A program made the translations under genes and the position numbers. From Promethearchaeia archaeon (GTDB lineage Archaea > Asgardarchaeota > Lokiarchaeia > Sigyniarchaeales > SOKP01): a stretch of DNA of 7,982 nt. Under the pieces are notes generated by a model. It searched no databases, was not told the origin of the DNA, and worked only from the letters and a program-made list of their open reading frames with translations. The stretch is taken from assembly GCA_029856445.1 (NCBI GenBank), contig JAHQWY010000169.1:1-7982 (forward strand). Direction: 5' to 3'. Shown piece after piece: positions 1 to 6,078 of the stretch; positions within the stretch are counted from its first letter, which is position 1, and each line of letters starts with the position of its first letter.

Positions 1-635
1 TCAATCAGATTAAATTAGATATAAATCAATTTCTAAAAGTAAATTCAATAACCAATGAACAAGAGGCTTTAAATCGTGTGTTTGATATAATTGAAGAACT
101 CCAAAATAAGAATAAAGAGTCAACCATACAATTTCTGAAAGATAAATATGTTTTAAATCAAGATCATCTATTTATGGCATGTTATTATATGCAAAAAGCT
201 TTTTTACATAAAACAAACATTTCAAATAAAAAAAATATTGAACTTTTGTTATATTTATCAGCAAGCAGGCAAATTAGTAAAGGTATTGAGACTTTTGGTA
301 TTGAATATTATGATCTAGAGAAGGGAAATATAATAATATGCATTATATCTCCAAAAGATAATATAAATAAAATAAACGAAGAAATCTTACAAATTTTACA
401 TGCCAACGAGATAGATTTTACAATAGATAACTTAACTGTTAAGAAAGTCAATACAATTATAGATAACTATGATATCTCTGGCTGGCAAATCAAATCTGTT
501 TTAAATTCTTATGGGAATAAGAATTACAATATAACAGATTACATTAATAATTTAGAACCTTTCTCATTAGCAGTATTTGATTTACTATGTGAGAAAATGG
601 CTCTTCTAAATATAGAGAAAACTAAAGCTAATTAA
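1..635 (+). CDS. cgi121: KEOPS complex subunit Cgi121 (5' partial)
   Basis: This is probably the Cgi121 (TPRKB-like) subunit of the cytoplasmic KEOPS complex, which transfers threonylcarbamoyl from TC-AMP to A37 of ANN-decoding tRNAs. In known KEOPS, Cgi121 contacts Bud32 and helps recruit tRNA through its 3' CCA end. The frame is open from base 3 to a TAA at 633-635 (210 codons), so the true start lies left of the window. A GTG at 78 is the first possible start inside, but the upstream frame reads as ordinary protein and no SD precedes it. The recognisable core is a helix around HLFMACYYMQKAF (bases 165-203), the family signature ELLLYLSASRQISKGIETFGI-like block (about 240-302), and a C-terminal helix near CEKMALLNIEK. 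At 210 or more residues it is longer than the roughly 150-residue archaeal norm, so it may carry an N-terminal extension. Sua5 nearby supports the call. Identification is by motif memory only. Confidence 0.72.
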   Translation, partial: NQIKLDINQFLKVNSITNEQEALNRVFDIIEELQNKNKESTIQFLKDKYVLNQDHLFMACYYMQKAFLHKTNISNKKNIELLLYLSASRQISKGIETFGIEYYDLEKGNIIICIISPKDNINKINEEILQILHANEIDFTIDNLTVKKVNTIIDNYDISGWQIKSVLNSYGNKNYNITDYINNLEPFSLAVFDLLCEKMALLNIEKTKAN

Positions 636-1168
636 AGAAACTTTTTGAGAGCCCCTACTCTAATTATATCATTTTTTTCTAAAAAAGACACCCCACAAAA
701 ATTACCCAATACCTCAAGTCTAATAATTTTATCTGGATTGTCAAGATCAACCTTGTTATTTATATTGCTTGCAATTCGTTCAATCATAAAATTTCTTTCT
801 ATTTTTTCATGTTTTCTTCTATTTATCACTATTTTAAAAGTATCTCCTTCTCTTATAAAATTTTTAGAATGATTTTGGATTAAATTGGTTATTGTTTTTA
901 TATTAGTTTCACATATATAATCAATAGGAATGATTTTAAGTATGTATTGGAAAAAGTGAGGATCCTTTTTCAATATTTGTCGAATTTTTCGAATTATTTT
1001 TTTAGCATCTATGTTGGTTAAAACAGAAATTAACCCAGGAAAAGTTAATTTTGAAATAATTGGATAATTATCACCACAAATTAATAAGGTAAACCAAATT
1101 TCACTAGAAGCATTTGTCTCATTAAACCTAGATGTCGAGATTAGTAAATTGAAATTTTTCGTGTCTAT
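632..1168 (-). CDS. TAN1-like THUMP-domain protein (COG1818 type), unusual start
   Basis: This resembles archaeal THUMP proteins related to yeast Tan1, the tRNA-binding partner needed for N4-acetylcytidine at C12 of some tRNAs. It probably binds tRNA and has no visible catalytic domain. With the start placed at an ATA at 1168-1166, the protein has 178 residues, the usual size. Visible blocks are NFNLLISTSR (5-14), a GLI-containing segment followed by a helix ending ILKKDP, then the THUMP core: IPIDYIC (80-86), GDTFKIVINRR (108-118), KVDLDNPDK (139-147) and CGVSFL (158-163). The first ordinary start is a TTG at 973, which would remove 65 residues of evidently coding, family-like sequence. Between the in-frame stop at 1193-1195 and that TTG there is no ATG, GTG or TTG. 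A GAGGGGG run (1175-1169) directly precedes the ATA; an ACG at 1162-1160 is better spaced from it. The gene follows the Sua5 stop by about 10 bases, so it is probably co-transcribed and coupled. Family call fairly firm, start uncertain. Confidence 0.75.
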   Translation of the reverse strand: MDTKNFNLLISTSRFNETNASSEIWFTLLICGDNYPIISKLTFPGLISVLTNIDAKKIIRKIRQILKKDPHFFQYILKIIPIDYICETNIKTITNLIQNHSKNFIREGDTFKIVINRRKHEKIERNFMIERIASNINNKVDLDNPDKIIRLEVLGNFCGVSFLEKNDIIRVGALKKFL

Positions 1169-1178
1169 CCCCCTCTTA

Positions 1179-1835
1179 TTATAACAAAAATTCTAAAATC
1201 TCCTCTTCAGCTATCTTACCAATTCTTAAAAATTTTGGTACTTCTGTAGTACAATCAACTATAGTTGTTGATAATTTAGATTTAGATTTACCTCCATCAA
1301 GGATCAAATCTATAGGATTTAATAATTTCTTTACAACTTCCTCTCCACTAATACAAGGAGGTTCACCTGAATAATTCGCTGAGGTTCCTATTATAACTCC
1401 GAGATGTCCTTCTTGTTTCAAGAGATTCAAAATTCTTAAAATTATCTCATTTTCGGGAACTCTCAAACCAATTGTGTTTTTAAAAGCAGCTACTTCTGGG
1501 GCAATGATACTCGGTTCCTTCTTTTTTAAAACAAGTGTTAATTGACCCGGCCAATATTGTTTTGCCAATTTTTTAGCTAAATCATTGAATTCAGCAATTT
1601 TTAATGCCTCTTCATAATCGGAAACCAATAATAGAAATCCTTTAGTTCTATCTCGGAATTTGATATCATATAATCTGTTCACTACATTTAAGTTTAAAGG
1701 ACTTCCTCCAATCCCATAAACTGAGTTGGTCGGAAAAGCAATCACTTTCCCTTCTATAATATTTTCCACTGCAATTTTTAAATATAACTCAATATCTTCG
1801 AGTTTTTTCCCACCTAACTTTATTAAGAATCCCAT
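1179..1835 (-). CDS. L-threonylcarbamoyladenylate synthase (Sua5/YrdC/TsaC family)
   Basis: This enzyme makes threonylcarbamoyl-AMP from threonine, bicarbonate and ATP, the first step of tRNA t6A37 synthesis; KEOPS performs the transfer. The 218 residues show the YrdC fold motifs in order: FPTNSVYG (34-41) in the nucleotide/threonine pocket, the basic segment KFRDRTKG (59-66), YWPGQLTLVL (94-103), IGLRVP (122-127), GTSANYSG (150-157) and a GG..STTIVD block (181-194). It ends soon after LRIGKI, so it is the short single-domain form (TsaC-like) without the C-terminal Sua5 domain found in proteins of about 340 residues. ATG at 1835 is preceded by no clear SD; TATA-like TTTAAATTT sequences lie upstream, so a leaderless or short-leader transcript is plausible. 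It lies 60 bases after porB on the same strand and just ahead of the THUMP gene. The gene ends with two consecutive TAA codons. Confidence 0.93.
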   Translation of the reverse strand: MGFLIKLGGKKLEDIELYLKIAVENIIEGKVIAFPTNSVYGIGGSPLNLNVVNRLYDIKFRDRTKGFLLLVSDYEEALKIAEFNDLAKKLAKQYWPGQLTLVLKKKEPSIIAPEVAAFKNTIGLRVPENEIILRILNLLKQEGHLGVIIGTSANYSGEPPCISGEEVVKKLLNPIDLILDGGKSKSKLSTTIVDCTTEVPKFLRIGKIAEEEILEFLL

Positions 1836-1895
1836 TTGAAAATCATTAAAAATTTAAACCGATAATACAAAAAGAGTATTGAATAAATTTAAAGA
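1836..1895 (-). promoter_or_regulatory. porB-Sua5 spacer with TATA-like elements
   Basis: On the minus strand this 60-base spacer contains TCTTTAAATTTATT (1895-1882) and TTTAAATTTTTAA (1858-1846). Either could be a TATA box giving the Sua5-THUMP pair its own promoter, separate from the por operon. The first is better placed, about 55 bases before the ATG; the second is only about 20 bases away, which is too near for a conventional start. No hairpin terminator is seen between porB and Sua5, so read-through from por is also possible. Confidence 0.3.
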
Positions 1896-2837
1896 TTATT
1901 TTAGATATTGTTCTTGACAACTTAATTCAACATTTATTCGTTCCCAATTATGATCTATAATTTCCTGAAGCTCTATTAGATCTTTTTCAGATATCTGTGA
2001 GAATCGTTTTTGTTTTGAAAGATAATCTATTAATGGAGCTCTTTTTGAAGGATCCAATAAGGATTTACTTTTCTTAGATAACGTCATTATACCATTTTCA
2101 ACTTCATATAAGATCCAAGTGCCCGTCTTCACTGCTAAACGTGCCACTTCTATTGATTCTTCACTCTGATAACCCCAACCAGGAGGACAAGGAGCTAAAA
2201 TATGAATATATTTGCAACCCTTAATTGATTTAGCTTTTTTAAATTTATCATAAAGATCAAGAGGTTCGCTAATACTACATGTGGCAACATAAGGGATTTC
2301 ATGCGCAGCTAATATTCCTGGAAGATTTTTCTTATATCTTTCTTTTCCTTTTGTGGTTGTAGTAGTAATTGCTCCATGGGGTGTACTAGAAGAACGTTGG
2401 ATCCCCGTGTTCATGTAAGCTTCATTGTCATAACATACATAAATTATATTAGAATTCCTTTCCGCAGCACCACTTAAACCTTGAATTCCAATATCAGCAG
2501 TTCCTCCATCACCAGCAAATACTAATGCCGTTATCTCATCCCATCCTCTATTAGGGAATCTGTGTGCCTTAGCTTTAAAAGCAGCCTCCATACCGGTGGC
2601 AGCCGCAGCCGCGGCAGCAAATGCCATATTGGTAAAAGGAAAATTAGGAGCGGTCTTTGGCCATAATCCAATCACAACATTTAAACACGAAGCAGGTGTG
2701 ACTAAAGCAGTGTTATGTCCTAAAGCTTTCATTGCCCAACGGAGTGCAATTTCAAGACCGCAACCAGCACAGCAAGAATTTCCTGGAAGAAAATATTCTT
2801 CTTGGCATGACTCTAATACTTCTTTCAATTTAACCAT
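1896..2837 (-). CDS. porB: Pyruvate:ferredoxin oxidoreductase (pyruvate synthase) subunit beta
   Basis: This is the thiamine-diphosphate (ThDP)-binding subunit of cytoplasmic POR, carrying the proximal [4Fe-4S] cluster. The predicted ligands are Cys23 and Cys26 (CAGC), Cys51 (ASCLNV) and Cys217 (APCPPGW). The 3- and 25-residue spacings of the first three match those of the single-chain Desulfovibrio enzyme. The ThDP/Mg motif is GDGGTADIGIQG (109-120), followed by CYDNEAYMNTGIQRS (135-149), typical of pyruvate-type rather than 2-oxoglutarate-type enzymes. At 313 residues it is of normal length. ATG at 2837 follows porA by 3 bases, and a GGAGG SD lies in the last porA codons about 10 bases upstream. 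A run of seven alanines (74-80) is unusual but sits in a small-residue-rich region of the family. It is the last gene of the por operon. Function is close to certain; strict pyruvate specificity versus other 2-oxoacids is inferred from motif similarity. Confidence 0.95.
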   Translation of the reverse strand: MVKLKEVLESCQEEYFLPGNSCCAGCGLEIALRWAMKALGHNTALVTPASCLNVVIGLWPKTAPNFPFTNMAFAAAAAAATGMEAAFKAKAHRFPNRGWDEITALVFAGDGGTADIGIQGLSGAAERNSNIIYVCYDNEAYMNTGIQRSSSTPHGAITTTTTKGKERYKKNLPGILAAHEIPYVATCSISEPLDLYDKFKKAKSIKGCKYIHILAPCPPGWGYQSEESIEVARLAVKTGTWILYEVENGIMTLSKKSKSLLDPSKRAPLIDYLSKQKRFSQISEKDLIELQEIIDHNWERINVELSCQEQYLK

Positions 2838-2840
2838 TTA

Positions 2841-4097
2841 CTATTCAACCTCCAATAGTCCATCCCAGAGAGTTCCATGGATCATATCTTTTGGCAACTC
2901 TCCAGTTTCTTTAAATTTGACTAACATTTTTAATTGATTTTTTTGTTGTTCTAGAGATACCTCTCTTCCACCTAATCCATTAATAATAGACAGAACTTTT
3001 GGTGCTCCATTTATTTCATGTAAAGCAGATTTGACTTCACCACTAACCGGACCTCCAGTTTGTGATCCAAATGCTGTTGCTCTATCAATAACTCCTATAA
3101 TTTCAACTTTTTTCATGGAGTTTATGATGTCTTCAACTGGAAATGGTCGAAAATGTCTTAATTTTATCATACCTACTTTGTATCCTTCTTCCCTTACATC
3201 ATCAACAGCTTGTTCCATCTGTAATGCTAAATCCCCATATATTAATACTCCTACTTTAGCATCATCCATACGGTATTCTTGAATTAACCCATTCCCATAA
3301 TGTCTCCCAAAAATATTTTCAAACTCTTTTGTTGCGTTTTTGATTTTTTCTTTGGCCTGAATGAAGGCATCATGAATTTTCATTCTAAACTCATAATAAA
3401 ATCCAGAAGGCATAATAAGATTACCAAACATCATCGGTCTCTTAGGATCCATCCATATATGAGGCCAACCCTCTTCACTGGGTAAGGAGGGTAAATATTT
3501 ATCCACAAGATCTTGGTCTTCAATTATCACCGGCTTTGAAGTATGAGAGAGAATAAACCCACCATATGCGACAAACTTAGGGAGTAAAATCTCATGATCT
3601 TCACATACTTTATAGGACATCAGAATTTCATCATAAATCTCTTGATGAGAGGCACAAAATGAACTCATCCATCCCGTATCGCGTTGACTTAATACATCAG
3701 TAAAATCTGCCCAAATATTCCACGGTGGTGCGGGTCCTCTTGAAGCAATCGCAACAACAATAGGTAACCTTGCACCTGCAGCCCAATGAATCATTTCATG
3801 CGCATAAAATATACCTTGACCAGATGTTGCTGTAAAAGTTCTAGTCCCAGCTTTACTAGCACCAATTACAGCAGCAAAAACGCTATGCTCTGATTCCATT
3901 TTTATATATTGAGTTCCTGGCATTTCTCCATTATCTGCAAATTCAGATAATTTTTCAACCACGGTTGTTTGTGGCGTAATTGGATATGCACTGATTACCT
4001 GCACTCGAGCTGATTTTGCAGCATAAGCTGCTGCTTCATTCCCTTTAATTATTTTTGTTTCTCTTTCCTGTATAAAATCCTGTTGAGCTTCAACCAT
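2841..4097 (-). CDS. porA: Pyruvate:ferredoxin oxidoreductase subunit alpha
   Basis: This is the alpha chain of POR, which contributes the pyrimidine side of the ThDP site and the C-terminal transketolase-like domain. The 418 residues are normal for separate PorA chains. Visible signatures are GNEAAAYAAKSA (19-30), the substrate-loop AYPITPQT (37-44), the catalytic-glutamate region KMESEHS (66-72), FTATSGQG (88-95), NIWADFTDVLSQRDTGW (127-143) and, in the second domain, DRATAFGSQTGGP (338-350). The start ATG at 4097 overlaps the end of porD by 8 bases, which suggests translational coupling; only a weak purine-rich stretch precedes it. It ends with TAG 3 bases before porB. Nothing appears broken. 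The RDTGW segment and the linked porD and porB favour a pyruvate enzyme over a 2-oxoisovalerate (VOR) or 2-oxoglutarate (KGOR) form. Confidence 0.95.
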   Translation of the reverse strand: MVEAQQDFIQERETKIIKGNEAAAYAAKSARVQVISAYPITPQTTVVEKLSEFADNGEMPGTQYIKMESEHSVFAAVIGASKAGTRTFTATSGQGIFYAHEMIHWAAGARLPIVVAIASRGPAPPWNIWADFTDVLSQRDTGWMSSFCASHQEIYDEILMSYKVCEDHEILLPKFVAYGGFILSHTSKPVIIEDQDLVDKYLPSLPSEEGWPHIWMDPKRPMMFGNLIMPSGFYYEFRMKIHDAFIQAKEKIKNATKEFENIFGRHYGNGLIQEYRMDDAKVGVLIYGDLALQMEQAVDDVREEGYKVGMIKLRHFRPFPVEDIINSMKKVEIIGVIDRATAFGSQTGGPVSGEVKSALHEINGAPKVLSIINGLGGREVSLEQQKNQLKMLVKFKETGELPKDMIHGTLWDGLLEVE

Positions 4098-4437
4098 CTT
4101 TCATATCACTCTCTCTTACCATTTCTATATTATTCGAAGGACACTCCTTCGCACAAATTCCACAACCTTTGCAATATCTAAGATCAATCTCAAAAGAGCC
4201 ATCATCCTTCCTGGATATTGTTCCTTCTGGGCAGAAAAGCCAGCAGATACCGCAGGAATTGCACCCCTCTTTAATAACAGGTCGAAATGTCCTCCAGTCC
4301 CCTGTAGCGCCTATACTGCCATCTATAGGTAAGGATATAGGAATGGGCGGCAATTCCTCCCAATTTTTATAATCTTGAACTTCAGGACGCTCTTTAATAG
4401 ATTTATTAATTTTCTTCCATTTTTCAGATTTTGTCAA
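4090..4437 (-). CDS. porD: Pyruvate:ferredoxin oxidoreductase subunit delta (2x[4Fe-4S] ferredoxin-like)
   Basis: This small electron-transfer subunit passes electrons from the PorB cluster to external ferredoxin. Two complete CxxCxxCxxxCP motifs are present: Cys59, 62, 65, 69 and Cys89, 92, 95, 99, each ready to ligate one [4Fe-4S] cluster with the usual crossed last-cysteine arrangement. The N-terminal 50 residues include GSIGATGDWRTFRPVI (40-55), the conserved segment that anchors PorD to the complex in this family. The 115-residue length is slightly above the typical 85-105 because of a basic N-terminal tail. The start is a TTG at 4437, chosen because a strong GGGAGGT SD inside the last codons of porG lies 6 bases upstream and porG stops 2 bases before. 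It overlaps porA by 8 bases. Confidence 0.94.
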   Translation of the reverse strand: MTKSEKWKKINKSIKERPEVQDYKNWEELPPIPISLPIDGSIGATGDWRTFRPVIKEGCNSCGICWLFCPEGTISRKDDGSFEIDLRYCKGCGICAKECPSNNIEMVRESDMKDG

Positions 4438-4439
4438 TT

Positions 4440-5018
4440 TTATACCTCCCTTACTGTTTCATAGGCTTCTTTTGCTACACTCATATTTTTTTCCAATCTG
4501 CGTTCTCCAAACTCTTTTTTAATTACTTTTTCCATACTGTTAAGATCATAATACCCAGTTACTTTTCCAAAAGCACCTAACATAGGGATATTTAGGATGG
4601 GGCCACTAGAATGCATAAAATCTTTTTGGATACAAATTCCTGTAGCATCAACTATAAAAATTCTTATGTTTTTAGGAAGTTCGGTAGTATCGATTGGATT
4701 TGGGCTATTTACTATCAATGTCGTCCCCTCTTTTATGGATTCTTTAATGCTCGGAATATCCAGCAATGAGGTATCAAACATCAAAATATAATCTGGATTT
4801 ACTACACTGTCATATGTTTTGATCGATTTGCTTTTTGAAATTTTCGAAAATGCTTGTATAGGAGCACCCCTTCTCTCAGCACCAATTATAGGGATTGCTA
4901 TTGTGTCCTTAAACCCTTCTTCAAAGGCCATTTCAGCTAACAATTGACTAGCGGTTATACATGTTTGACCACCCCTACAATGCATAGTGATTTCTATAAT
5001 TTTTTCTTCTTGAATCAA
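4440..5018 (-). CDS. porG: Pyruvate:ferredoxin oxidoreductase subunit gamma
   Basis: This is the gamma chain of POR, first gene of the operon, a CoA-binding-region domain of the 2-oxoacid:ferredoxin oxidoreductase family. The 192 residues begin with a short beta strand and the glycine-loop motif HCRGGQT (13-19), where most homologues read HGRGGQG. AERRGAP (47-53), NPDYILMFD (74-82) and NIPMLGAF (143-150) are typical of PorG. The start is a TTG at 5018: the frame is closed by a stop at 5055-5057 and no ATG or GTG lies between, while the internal ATG before HCRGG would delete the first strand. No good SD is visible, so the mRNA may be leaderless or short-leadered, as expected for an operon-leading archaeal gene. 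It ends TAA 2 bases before porD. Confidence 0.92.
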   Translation of the reverse strand: MIQEEKIIEITMHCRGGQTCITASQLLAEMAFEEGFKDTIAIPIIGAERRGAPIQAFSKISKSKSIKTYDSVVNPDYILMFDTSLLDIPSIKESIKEGTTLIVNSPNPIDTTELPKNIRIFIVDATGICIQKDFMHSSGPILNIPMLGAFGKVTGYYDLNSMEKVIKKEFGERRLEKNMSVAKEAYETVREV

Positions 5019-5251
5019 ATTTAACCAACTTATTTTTGTTGAGTTCTTCAGTAATTAATGAATAATAGTTCTTTTGATATTTCTCCTATAATTGCAATAT
5101 TTAACAATAATATAGGGTTTTTAATTATAATTATTATATCTAAAAATAAGGTTCTAATAAATAGTTTATTTTCTAAATTTCATTATTTTGAATTAATATA
5201 GAGAAACTTTAAAATAAGATGAGATAAATTCTAAGCTAATTTGAAATTTTT
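5019..5251. promoter_or_regulatory. Divergent intergenic region: por operon (-) and ZPR1-like gene (+)
   Basis: These 233 bases of very AT-rich sequence lie between the start of porG and the start of the ZPR1-like gene, so both promoters should lie here. Many TATA-like strings occur; on the minus strand a TTAAATAT near 5096-5103 is one candidate for por, about 75-80 bases before the TTG. No RNA gene or strong hairpin is evident. A 10-base palindrome AATTATAATT (5123-5132) is not remarkable at this base composition. Confidence 0.5.
5201..5215 (+). promoter_or_regulatory. Candidate BRE/TATA element for the ZPR1-like gene
   Basis: A purine-rich GAGAAA followed by CTTTAAAATAA resembles an archaeal BRE plus TATA box. 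Its centre is about 42 bases before the ATG at 5252. With the usual TATA-to-start distance of about 25 bases, this predicts transcription from about 5236 and a leader of about 15 bases. In such AT-rich sequence this can arise by chance. Confidence 0.35.
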
Positions 5252-5830
5252 ATGATTCGTATGTCTGATGAGAAAAAAAATAGTGAAACTTTATATTCAT
5301 TTAAATGTCCATCGTGTGAGAGTGGCACAATAGATATTATTAGGAGTGTATATGATTTACGTGATGGAGATAAGATGCTTATATTGAAATTCGAATGTGA
5401 TAATTGCACCTTTCATAAAAATGATATAATTCCTTTGACAACAAATATTAATCCAGGAGTAATGACCTTGGAAGTTAGTACTGAGGAAGATCTTAAATCA
5501 AAGATTTACCGTTCGCCAACAGGAAAACTAGAAATTCCTGAACTCGAATTAAATGTAGAACCAGGTCCTAGAGCAGAATTTTATTACACTAACGTAGAAG
5601 GTATTTTATACAGGTTCGAAAGTGCAGTCTCAATATATCATAAAAATCTCCAAAATGGTGATCCAGAAATACCTGATATTGAAGAGATCCTAAATAATTT
5701 AAGCAAGGCATTAGAAGGGAAATTTGAATTTACATTGAAAATAACTGATTCTGAAGGAGGGAGTTATATAATTCCTACAGATAAATCAAAATATAAATTT
5801 AAAAAACTTGATATTAAAGAATCAGAATAA
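5252..5830 (+). CDS. ZPR1-like zinc-finger protein (archaeal single-module form)
   Basis: The protein matches the archaeal ZPR1 family: one C4 zinc finger followed by one beta-rich 'A' domain, where eukaryotic ZPR1 has two such modules. The zinc ligands are Cys19 and Cys22 (CPSC) and Cys49 and Cys52 (CDNC), 26 residues apart. The A domain shows the family block around DLKSKIYRSPTGKLEIPELEL (80-100), then EPGPRAEFYYTNVEGIL (103-119). Eukaryotic ZPR1 is a chaperone for elongation factor eEF1A; whether the archaeal form serves aEF1A is inference. At 192 residues it is of usual archaeal length. Two starts are close together, ATG 5252 and ATG 5261; neither has a good SD, and the second would lose only three residues. 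The gene stands alone, with a promoter-like element upstream and 248 bases to the next gene. The acidic/lysine-rich tail is unconserved-looking. Confidence 0.87.
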   Translation: MIRMSDEKKNSETLYSFKCPSCESGTIDIIRSVYDLRDGDKMLILKFECDNCTFHKNDIIPLTTNINPGVMTLEVSTEEDLKSKIYRSPTGKLEIPELELNVEPGPRAEFYYTNVEGILYRFESAVSIYHKNLQNGDPEIPDIEEILNNLSKALEGKFEFTLKITDSEGGSYIIPTDKSKYKFKKLDIKESE

Positions 5831-5869
5831 ATATAAAATAAAATTCTATCATAATTGTTTATTGAATAT

Positions 5870-5891
5870 TTTTCATTGAATTTTCATTGAA
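5870..5891. repeat. 11-bp tandem direct repeat (two perfect copies)
   Basis: TTTTCATTGAA occurs twice without a gap (5870-5880 and 5881-5891), 40 bases after the stop of the ZPR1-like gene. A related ATTGAA sits just before it at 5861-5866. The oligo-T tracts could act as an archaeal-type terminator on the + strand, but no function is shown. The rest of the 5831-6078 spacer holds no gene or structured RNA that I can see. Confidence 0.8.
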
Positions 5892-6040
5892 ATTAGACTC
5901 TGAGTTTGACCTTTATGAATTTTTACTATCATTTTCCTTTAAAAATTTGAGATTAAACATTGAAATTGTCTTAATTGTTACAGTTTTGTCGAATTTTGTC
6001 TTTCCTAGATCTATTTTAACTGAAAAGATTTATCAGAGTG

Positions 6041-6063
6041 TTTTAAGATCATTTTGATATAAT
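6041..6063 (+). promoter_or_regulatory. Candidate TATA region for the unknown gene at 6079
   Basis: TTTTAAGA (6041-6048) and TTGATATAAT (6054-6063) are both TATA-like and lie 20-35 bases before the ATG. No SD is present immediately before that ATG, which would fit a leaderless or very short-leader transcript. Which element, if either, is used cannot be told from sequence alone. Confidence 0.25.
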
Positions 6064-6078
6064 AATTCGTTACTAAAA

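Noticed and set aside
78..80. GTG as the true start of cgi121
   Set aside because: The frame continues upstream to the window edge with normal protein-like sequence and there is no SD before this GTG.
645..872. Open frame on + strand, 75 codons
   Set aside because: It lies antisense inside the THUMP gene, has low-complexity Ser/Leu/Ile content typical of a reverse-strand shadow, and has no SD or family motif.
971..973. TTG as the true start of the THUMP gene
   Set aside because: The 65 codons upstream in the same frame encode sequence that fits the N-terminal part of TAN1-like proteins, and no SD precedes this TTG.
2596..2937. Open frame on + strand, 113 codons, Ala-rich start
   Set aside because: It is antisense to porB and porA, whose motifs are unambiguous; the Ala run is the complement-frame echo of the porB GC-rich stretch.
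3031..3485. Two short + strand open frames
   Set aside because: Both are antisense to conserved parts of porA and show no family features.
4169..4791. Two short + strand open frames
   Set aside because: They are antisense to porD (ferredoxin cysteine motifs) and porG; no independent support.
5100..5160. Possible AT-rich replication origin or structured RNA
   Set aside because: The palindromes here are short and expected at this base composition; no origin-recognition-box-type repeats or stable stems are visible.
5831..6078. Possible tRNA or small RNA gene in the spacer
   Set aside because: No cloverleaf, T-loop consensus (GTTCRA) or GC-rich stem is present.
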